A stretch of 64,000 nucleotides of DNA from Paulinella micropora. Its lineage: Eukaryota > Cercozoa > Imbricatea > Euglyphida > Paulinellidae. Position numbers and translations under genes: made by a program. Shown here piece after piece: positions 56,100 to 64,000 of this stretch. The notes under the pieces were generated by a model, which had not been told where the DNA came from, searched no databases, and worked only from the letters and a program-made list of their open reading frames with translations. How positions within the stretch are numbered: position 1 is the first letter of the stretch; each line of letters begins with the position of its first letter. The DNA lies in the NCBI GenBank assembly GCA_019918135.1, contig WBZZ01000162.1, positions 197,501-261,500 on the forward strand, in the 5' to 3' direction.

Positions 56100-57080
56100 T
56101 TCATTTGACTGAAATTTTGGTGGTATGGCATGCAAAAGGCCATATCCGAAACAGTGGATACGTGTGAACACTGCAAGCAAATCAAATCTCCGCACCCAAA
56201 CTCTCAGAGGGGCCTGTACGGCGAATACAAGCTTACAGAAGACCTCTTTGAGACCTTACACATAGACTTCGTGGGCCCACTACCACGAGCAGAACAGCAT
56301 AACTACCGGTACATCCTGACCGCCATCGACCGCTTTTCGAACTACGTGTTCGCGGCTCCGGTCAAGGAGAAGGACGCAGCATTGACATGCGAGGCTTGAT
56401 CGATCACGTCTTTCGGTACACGGGAGTACCCAAGAATGTATACAGCGATAGGGCTCAGAGTTCACCAATGAGCTCTCAGCACAGCTGTCTACGGCGTGGG
56501 GATTCAAATGGCAGTATGTCACGGCATACTCGCCAGAGAGCAAGGGCAAGATAGAAAGGGTCCATAGGCCACTCAAAGCCGCCCTCCAACAATACTGTCG
56601 TGATGACCAACACATCTGGCATAAGGCACTTCCGTCCTTTGTGTTCTCAATGAACAACACGGGCTCGAAGGCGTTGGGTGGGAAGACCACTGGCGCCTCC
56701 CCAAATTTGCTCGTGTACGGCCGTCATTTACGTATTCCGGAAGATATGGTGCTCCCGCACCGCCCGGAAGGCGGATTCCTAGAACACGAAGAGCTCTTTG
56801 CATGTCGCCTAAGGGTGATGGCGGAAGCTCGACATTATGTGCCAAGGCCCGAGAGGCTGAAGAGGCCAGCCGCCAAAACCAGAACACACCATCCAAGGTC
56901 AAGTATGAGTCGGGGGAGTACCATGCGGGGGACCTAGTATTCCTATACGTCTCGCAGGTCCCCAACTTGGTCAGTGTGAAGCTCTTCCCTATGTGGCAGG
57001 GACCCTACACCGTGTTGGAACAGGTAGGGGCTCTGAGCTACCGCATACAGGGTAAAGGCAAGACACTAGTGGTCCACGTC
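56100..57080 (+). pseudogene. Element G integrase
   Basis: The zinc-binding end is HAKGHIRNS followed by TCEHCKQIK. The core includes LHIDFVGPLPRAEQHNYRYI and a later KGKIERVHR-like segment. The C-terminal module LFPMWQGPYTVLEQVGALSY with VVHVRRLMRFNP is a GPY/F domain, as in chromovirus-like Gypsy elements. No chromodomain was recognised. Confidence 0.88.
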
Positions 57081-57499
57081 CGACGCTTAATGCGCTTTAA
57101 CCCCTTGCTTGACAGAAACGAGACAATGGCGGATGCTATCCAAACGCTGAACGTAAGCTTGCGTGCCCCGCCTAAGCGCCGTGACAAGACGGCCGAGGCG
57201 AAGAATAATCCCGATCAGCCGATCCCGGCCGGAGGATAACGCAGCATCAGCGCCCAGCCAAGAGGGTATGGACGTCGACCAAGATGACAGATCCTCCCCG
57301 GCAGTCATAGCTCCGCGGCCGGATATCCATCCGCAGACCGAACAGGAGGAAAAGGCGGACATCGCCCCTCAGCGCCCACCGGGTGAGTCCAAGCTGAAGA
57401 AAGGCGAAGACGTTAAGGCCATCCATTGGCACGTGGGTAAGATATATATCCTCCGTCCACCGACGGCCACGTAGGCGACGATTGCCTAAACGACTTCTT

Positions 57500-57870
57500 C
57501 CTAATGAAAGTCAAGGAATGGGAACCGAAGGTCCGCGCCACCAGGGCGAACAAAGCGACCTCGGCCGAACCGCCCATCCTACAGTTCTATCGGTCACTCC
57601 AAGACCTCGACGATCCTGAATGCCGAGTCTTCTGCCCGGTGTATCGGGACGGGAAAAACGTTGAGACGTTTTGGAAGGGCATTACCGATAAATCGCCCGG
57701 ATACAAGCCCTGGCAGATCCAAGTATGGCCGCGCATGGTGCTAGATTACCCATTCGACCTCCAACATGGCCGAATCCCAATACGGGTATGGGACGAGATG
57801 GCCGCCGAAGGCATCTCTACTGGTCTCATAGGGGCGCCAGCACCGGGGAAATACAAACCGGCAGACTAGG
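57500..57870 (+). pseudogene. Element G post-integrase frame, 121 residues
   Basis: It contains ILQFYRSLQDLDDPECRVF and ETFWKGITDKSPGYKPWQ. The composition is protein-like, but I recognise no family. Confidence 0.45.
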
Positions 57871-58532
57871 CCAAGCTGCTAAATCCAAACGGGCTCGAAA
57901 GTAGTCGAGGTGATGATCGATGAAACGCATAGCCAAACACGGGTAGTATAGGGGTACCGGGCTCAACCGCACCGAGCGGAAACCTAGCCACTGCCATACT
58001 AGGGACACACCCGATGATACCTCTGTCTTGTTTAAAATACTACCTGAGTCCGCTCTTCTACGGGAAAGAGGGGATTGGACCTAACATGATGTGACAAACG
58101 GGAAAAGTGACCCAGCCCCGCCCTCCGTGGGGTGCGACGGCCCTGAAGGTATCTTGGCTAGCTCAACCTGGCCATTGCACATCACACTCGCCTCCTCCCG
58201 AGTTGCTAGCCCGCCTCCCGCGGCTCTGGCATGTGTAGGGTGTGATAAATTATTCTCCACAGAATGTTACGTCATTTATGTCACGTCCTCCATATTTGGG
58301 TGGAAGGTTGAAAAACACCAAGAGCCATAAGCATATTATACTTCATTCATGCACTTAAGTGTCCCTATTCCTAGACAGCCCGATTCATATATAATCCCGA
58401 GGGATTAAGTACGGACAGGCGAAGGGATCCAAGGGCTCACGTCGCACCCAAATCCCCCTGTTGACATGTACATAAGTAAGCAAGTGTGCAAAGACGACAA
58501 ACATCCCATAATTCACAGCAAACACACTTGCC
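57871..58532. other. Non-coding stretch with LTR-like or promoter-like features
   Basis: No frame of interest is present. It contains a purine run (GGGAAAGAGGGG near 58066), then TGACAAACGGG..., and a TATA-like CATATATAATCCCG near 58388 ahead of the next coding region. It could be the 3' LTR of G or an internal promoter. There is no second copy to decide. Confidence 0.4.
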
Positions 58533-59459
58533 TTGCTCATAATTTTGGCTCACAGACATACCGACAATCAAGCCCTTATGCCGCCTATAGGCATGCAAAC
58601 AGCGCTGGAGCAGTACCTAGCGTTCCTATTAGCGTGCGTGGCGTCGGTGTGCGTTATCGCGGTGGTACACTTGCTAATGCAAGTCATCGCGGTCGACAGG
58701 GGGAAAGCATCGGACCAGAGGCAAGAAGGCCAGCCGATAGCAGAGGCGCCGCCAGAGGCCAAACAACCGTCTGGGTCCGATTTACCTATGTCGGAGAGCC
58801 CCAGGTTCGCCACCCCACCACTCAAACGACACAAAACAGCACACTCGGATTCCAAGGGGGCCGGAATCATTCCGGAGGGACCCGCCCAACCCCGACCGAG
58901 CCCTACTTCACCTAGAACCCCACTCAGCACTCTTTCCGATCACTCGAACACCGAGCTTACCCACATGAGCCCGGAGGGAGCCGCAACGCCAGCTAGTGTT
59001 GCGCGCACACCTTTCTCACCTCCGACGGATGAGGACGTCGACCCAGAGGGTATCCTTCAACAACCATGGGTTGACCCGGAACCATGGCGCGTACCGGACG
59101 AGTTCGATCAATCCGACACCGATTACGAGTTGGGTGAGGACAGTGATGCTGAAGTCATGGCGCGCAACCGAGCTAAGCGACGCTTAAAGGCTCGCCGTGA
59201 ATACTGTCGGCGGTTCGGGTGCAAGGATAAAACCGAGCCCGATAAATACAGCGACGGGTTAAACCCGGTCGAGGAGGAAAAACCCGTCCCCGCGCCTTTC
59301 AACATGGATTATCAACACCATCGCTGCCCACCACCTGAACAACCCCGACACTGGGGCAGGAAAGAGGAATTTGTGGCATACTTCCACAAAAAGGATGATA
59401 TCCCGTACGTATACGGCCCGATCGACCGACCGGTATACTGTCATGGGATAGACCGGTAG
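58533..59459 (+). pseudogene. Frame with one N-terminal membrane segment, after element G integrase
   Basis: The 308-residue frame carries a strong hydrophobic segment at about residues 29-51 (YLAFLLACVASVCVIAVVHL). Long Pro/Ser/Glu-rich and charged parts follow, with a basic stretch (RNRAKRRLKARREYCRRF). No cysteine-rich ectodomain or fusion-peptide pattern is apparent. It occupies the env position if it belongs to G, but its family is unknown. Confidence 0.5.
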
Positions 59460-59484
59460 GCCAGAAAATCTACCGTTTCATCCG

Positions 59485-61300
59485 ATGGGAATTCAAATCG
59501 GGGGTGCCCAAACCTCCCCCTTCCAGCCCGCCCCAGAGGGTCAACTATGCACGCGTCAACCGATTATTGATGCCGTATTGCATCCCGATGCAAACCATGT
59601 TACGGGGAATGGATTCCCACCTCTTCCAAGGGAACGAGGCGAGCGAGGAGTACGAAAAACCCGTCCGATACGCCTTTGACCCGTCGTCACGCCAAATGCA
59701 CCGCATATACCCTCCGTACCCGGATATCACGGACGCAGAGCGCCCGCCTACGGCTTGAATGCCCAGCGCTCAAACATACAACCAATCCGCGTTCTAATCC
59801 GTTCAAACCAACGGCGGAGCCATATCGGCATTCGTTGGCAACCAGGTCAACTGGGTACCGGATCCTCACTAGTTTGAGGACGAACCGGCCCACGGGGTCG
59901 TACCTGAGGAAAGCATACCACCGCCACTTCCACCGATCCAAGATGAGCGGGGGGTATACTCTCACACCCCATCCTACCACTACGCGGCACATGACGAGAA
60001 CCGTCTCCGAGTGACCTGCGGTGGCTTGCGTTCAGTGCCCTCCCACGGGAGCTATAACTGCGGACACAAGTGGATCCTTGACCTCGACCTATATATGTCG
60101 CCAGAGCGATGGGGATCACATATGTGTTTGGAGCACAAATCCCATGAGAGGGAACGACCATGGCAGTACCCAGTTACTAGATCATGGGAAGTCCCTCAGG
60201 GCCCGCCGACCTGGCCCGAAAATCCACTCCCACACGTGGTACCCTACACACCCATTCAGGGGAATCCTACATCACTGACCATGGAGCAGTGGCCGTTGAC
60301 TCGGACCATCACAGGCTGGGCTAGCTTGTCCGATCAACAAAGGGCGTATGTGCTCCGATTCTATAGCATCAAAGCGCTTCCCAAACAGCTCTTGGAACCC
60401 TATGAGCTCAGAAGGCTCCGATGGTCACAATTGGACATCAGTGCCTACTACCGACTCCTGGAGAGAGCGGGCCTATCCCTCCCGGACGAGGTTCAGGCAT
60501 ATCGGGCCTATCACCTCCGAAAGGGCCACGATCTCCCATTCAATCTGTCGGCGGAGGGTGACGAGTTGCGCCAAATCAAGGAGGCACTTGGAGTGCCCCT
60601 TGAGGAGAGTGCCCAATAACCGTCCCCTACCCCCTGCCTATCAGATAGTGGCGTCACATATATTTCACTCTCGCCTCTCTACCATAGGCGGAGCCACTAT
60701 CGCCCCCAGCCACCTACAATCCCCGACCGATTTCAGGGAGCGGCAAGGTTACGACAAAGACATTATCTCCGTTTTCAACAAGAACACATGGCGGTATGGC
60801 TCATAGCCGTTCGCTATCGTCTGTTCCGAAACGGCCATGGATATCTACTCAATGTCTTGCTTGACCACGAAAACGCCCGCCCAACCGACCCTCAACGCCT
60901 CCAATCCTGGGCGGAGAGGTGGGCTCGAAACTTCCGTTATCACGCTCGTCCAGAGTGGAACAGCGCGGTACAAGAAGAGTTCAGATGGCACAAAGCTACA
61001 AAGCCATTCGACTATATATACCACTCTCGACACTGTTACCCACGGTGGGAGCAAGTGTACGAATATAAACTCGGGGACATAATGCTAAAACTATACCCTG
61101 AGTACGACTGACCACGGTCGTCGATCCGACCGTTCGAACTATCCGACGACGAACGGCAAACGATCCGCATCCAACTCGATCACGAGCGCGACGACCCACC
61201 CTTCGACCAACCAGAGGGGCGGTACCGCTCATCCTCCCAGTCCAGCACAGAGGACGATTTTATCCGATACGTGGAGGCAGACGAGGGAGATTCATTTTGA
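59485..61300 (+). pseudogene. Further coding region after element G, several frames
   Basis: Successive protein-like stretches include 59504-59758 (RPKPPPSSPPQRVNYARVNR-type), 60011-60619 (WASLSDQQRAYVLRFYSIK, LDISAYYRLLERAGLSLPDE), 60788-61111 (HARPEWNSAVQEEFRWHKAT) and an acidic end to about 61300 (EDDFIRYVEADEGDSF). Similar composition suggests one original gene now broken. I recognise no domain. Confidence 0.45.
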
Positions 61301-61740
61301 GACCCTCCAATAGGGGTTGCATACTTTCCTAGACACTTCCAAAAATAACTTCCAGCTGGCTCTATACAATTGCATGTATCTATACAAAAAGTCAACCGAG
61401 GACACCAAAAAACGAAACAAACATCTAGACTGGCAAAGCGCCCGTTCCTTCCAACAAATGGACGACCTACGGGCAAGTTTGTTATCCATATATAGCTATA
61501 AAATTTGTTCATAGGTGGACTCCTATTCAGGCCCGATTGCCTTCTGTCTGATAAGGGGATCCGTAGCGCGCTGTGAGGGTATATGTATGCAATCTGTCCG
61601 CCAAAGGCTAGATTGTGGTTGTTTACTTTTCTCCACCCCAGCAAGGGATCTGGGACGCAACTTTGAGAATACATTCATCCCAGCCTACCGCCAATAGGTC
61701 AGCTTGGGTGAAGGTATTTTTACGTCCTGGCCCCGATTAA
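61301..61740. other. Non-coding stretch between element G and the second DIRS piece
   Basis: This is AT-rich sequence with no convincing frame. It is probably 3' UTR or LTR of the preceding element. It ends where the DIRS leader begins (TTAATGTAAGTAAACACGGC). Confidence 0.4.
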
Positions 61741-63280
61741 TGTAAGTAAACACGGCACGTTTTTACTATTGTTAGACTTTAAGAAGAACGGTCGCAGCCG
61801 GCTGCCAGGCGACGGTTAAGCTTTTTATTTTGCATAGGCTTTTCCAGTAGCGGTTACCTTTGCTTTATTTATTTACGTTATGGCATTTGCTTTCTGCTGC
61901 CTTAAAGTTTGCCTTTGGTAGTTTCCATTTTTATATAGCGCTTTCCTTTTTATTGCCTTTATGGAAGTTTGGGGCATTCTTCTTTTCAGGGAAGCTCTCT
62001 CAGTTGGATGTCTTTGAATTCACAAATCGTCTCGATTTCGATTTCGTTTTTTGTGTTCATGCAGGTTGAGGCAGGCAAGATTGTGTCGGCGCTATGCGTT
62101 ACGGTCTTGGACGCGAAATGGTGCAAGGACAAGTTCAAAGGCGACGCGGCAAGAGTCCGAGCTGTGGGTAGCGTCACCAAGAAGCATGGCTCTACTGGCG
62201 AGTGGGATGTGAAGTTCCCTTTCCCGGAAGGGGAGGTCAAGCACACCATCCACGACTACCTGCTACGCGTTGAGAGCCCGACCGACGTCAAGGCTGGGAC
62301 GTTCATCTACGACGACCCCACGACCCGGCGCCTCTACGGAGCTCCGGACGAACATCGAGAGACGAAGACACCACTACGCAAGTCCGCTGACTTCAAAACG
62401 AATGACACGCGCGTTCGGCAAATTCTCGCATCGACTTCATTGGGAAAAGAGACTAACATTACTCAAGTAGCCGATACACTCAAAGCAATGTACCCTTCTG
62501 CGAGTCTGGACGCGATAATCCGAGATCACTTCGCTTCTGTATCTGGCTACGTGCAAGCAGGCACCACCGTAGCCGACAAAGCGAAGTCAATTGCGACGGC
62601 CTTGGTGGACAAGCATGTAGCATGGCAAGGAATTGTCGAAGTGGAAACGGGGACGAGCGTCGAGCCACCGACTACAGATCAAGACCAATTCAGAGCAGCA
62701 CTGCGTCAACGTGAGGCGGAATTCAAGGCCGAGATGGACAAGTTGCGCGAAGAGAACAATAAGCTACGAACAACCAAGCGTCACAAGAACGACGGAAGCT
62801 TCGGGCAAGCGGCGGCTGCATTGAAGAACCGCTTGGACGAAGATGAAGAAACCCAGCCAGAACTCGGAGCACCAGGTTTGCGCAGCGCGCTAGCCAAGCT
62901 GGCAGATGACGAGGCGGATAGGGCAGTTATACTAGACAAATACAAGTTACGAGGCATCGCGGAGGTGCATCTCATCAAGACAACCGTGTTACGAAGGATC
63001 ATGAAAGGCTACGGTGTCTCACTTATGGAGCTACGACCGGCAAAGAACAGTGCCGAGTACGGAAACGAGACGGGCAAGTTGGTCATGACTAAGGAAGTGT
63101 TTCAACGACTGCTGCGATCTTTGCTGCGCATCACCGCTGCTTTCCACCCTACCCACAGAGAAGATATCATGGATCATTTCCAGGAAAGCCGAGACTACCT
63201 TCCGACCCGCACTCTGCAATCCGTCATCGACTGGCCCTACGCGGTTCGTTGCCAAGTGCCTTTGGGAGAGTGGGCAAAGG
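61741..63280 (+). mobile_element. DIRS-type element, 5' end: A1 leader and gag start (fossil fragment)
   Basis: 61741-62058 is the inverted copy of 22642-22960 (segment A2 of the first DIRS element). It is followed by a long gag-like frame to 63280, where an LTR interrupts it. This is the part missing from the DIRS copy at 22385-37645, here in the opposite orientation. Confidence 0.8.
62059..63280 (+). pseudogene. DIRS gag, N-terminal part
   Basis: The frame contains SALCVTVLDAKWCKDKFKG, a small beta-rich start that includes GEVKHTIHDYLLRVE. Helical parts, a coiled-coil-like stretch (RQREAEFKAEMDKLREENNK, about residues 240-265) and RIMKGYGVSLMELRPAKNS follow. The family is inferred from position after the A1 leader; the protein itself is not one I recognise. 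Confidence 0.6.
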
Positions 63281-63530
63281 CTTTATACCAATTTGGATGA
63301 CGGTTAGATTGTATTGATAATTCGATAGACCGTATTGATAACATTGAGGTATTATTAATGATTAGACGGACCGACACATGATTTGTTTGTTGTTAGTTCT
63401 GACACTCGTAATTACAGTGATCAGGTCATACACGCGGTTTGGCGCGCGCCTAGTTACCTCAATCAGTTCTAGTTATTAAAGTTCATCAGATTTGCCAAAT
63501 CTAGCAAGTCACCAAGTGCTCCGGTCTAGG
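63281..63530 (+). repeat. LTR of Copia piece E (inverted twin of element D's LTR)
   Basis: These 250 bp from CTTTATACCAATTTGG to CCGGTCTAGG match the LTR at 37646-37895 (minus) with about two differences. Unlike elements A, B and C, it is not followed by a GGTTATG primer-binding site. Confidence 0.88.
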
Positions 63531-64000
63531 CAGTCAACTCCCAGCCAACTACACGAAAGGTGAAATTCAACATGTTTGCAGAAGGTTGGCGGGTTTCCCG
63601 ATATATGTTCCCGATCGAACGAGAATTTTGATACAGGCTGAAGCTCGGGACCCACCCCTAACTTCGAGAATCAAATACGACCCTGCATTGGTAAGGCGAT
63701 CGTTTGTTTACACGCTTGTTGAATGCCCAGAGGACAAGGAGGAGCTCAACTACAGCTACAGTGAAGGCGCACGGGCGCTCATGGCTACTCAGAGCGAGGT
63801 AGTACATTATATTTTTGACTCTGGATGTAATCGCATTTTGGTTCATCCAACAGTCAAGACGTCGAACAAGGTTAAAGGCAAGACAACAAAGCTTGCAGGA
63901 ATCACCTCTGACGCACTCAAGGTATCGCTTCGGGGGTCTGCACACATCGACTTTGTGGCAGGGGACGGCAAGGCAAATGAATATACCTTCAATGACGCGT
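63531..64000 (+). mobile_element. Copia piece E: start of internal region with protease (fossil, continues past the window)
   Basis: About 260 bp after the LTR a frame shows HYIFDSGCNRILVHP, a Copia aspartic-protease signature, then KLAGITSDALKVSLRGSA. The stretch before it (SRIKYDPALVRRSFVYTLVE) resembles the post-MYND region of element B. Gag and MYND parts are absent between LTR and protease, so this is a deleted or rearranged copy. Confidence 0.7.

Larger units (their letters stand above)
52708..61740 (+). mobile_element. Gypsy element G, 5'-truncated, with extra reading frames after integrase (fossil)
   Basis: The parts are the protease rear part (52709-53017), reverse transcriptase (53075-54640), RNase H (54640-55290), integrase (about 56100-57080, ending in a GPY/F-like module), a short post-integrase frame (57504-57869), and a further coding region (58533-61300). 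Gag and 5' LTR are lost at the junction with element D, so no LTR pair is available. It is broken, with roughly ten breaks. The extra region could be an env-position gene set, or a separate neighbour beginning after an LTR-like stretch at about 58090-58480. Confidence 0.82.

Noticed and set aside
63281-63530. Solo LTR within a continuing DIRS gag
   Set aside because: Sequence after the LTR encodes a Copia protease and not more DIRS gag.

Overview
The window comes from the nuclear genome of a eukaryotic alga or protist. The one host gene visible is spliced (GT-AG introns of about 90-140 nt, one possibly GC-AG), and most of the rest is nested retroelements and one large DNA transposon. A red-algal-type lineage is possible, because the tryptophan fusion enzyme lacks TrpA and red-algal plastids are known to encode trpA. 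This is only an inference.

Layout. 1-3877 (+) is the 3' part of a fused tryptophan-biosynthesis gene (TrpF-TrpB-TrpD-TrpC) ending in a hydrophobic tail. 3878-6080 is AT-rich spacer with a diverged duplication. 6080-11975 holds the 5' portions of two LTR-element remnants (gag plus a Cys/His module). 11976-12862 is microsatellite. 12863-20677 is Copia element B with two LTRs. 20678-22384 is decayed sequence with an LTR-like stretch. 22385-28179 plus 36495-37645 (-) is a DIRS-type tyrosine-recombinase retroelement, split by Copia element C (28180-36494, target-site duplication AGGAG). 37646-52707 (-) is Copia element D, itself split by a 9.9 kb terminal-inverted-repeat DNA transposon, F (39161-49055, flanked by ATAA). 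52708-61740 (+) is a Gypsy element lacking its 5' end but carrying extra reading frames after the integrase. 61741-63280 (+) is the 5' end of another DIRS copy. 63281-64000 starts another Copia piece whose LTR is almost identical to that of D.

The most unusual item is transposon F. It encodes a spliced protein in which a SET (histone-methyltransferase-like) domain is fused in front of a DDE-type transposase-like protein. A 3,449 bp segment (43013-46461) is inverted in this copy with exact ends. Turning it back restores a 151 bp palindrome at one edge and the transposase reading frame at the other. The long TIRs also contain the same C-terminal coding tail for both outward-facing genes. A second recurring theme is a MYND zinc finger placed upstream of the protease in three different Copia elements (B, C and D).

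No tRNA, rRNA or CRISPR array was recognised. All calls are by eye from motifs and repeats. Retroelements are treated as fossils and only their parts and boundaries are given.
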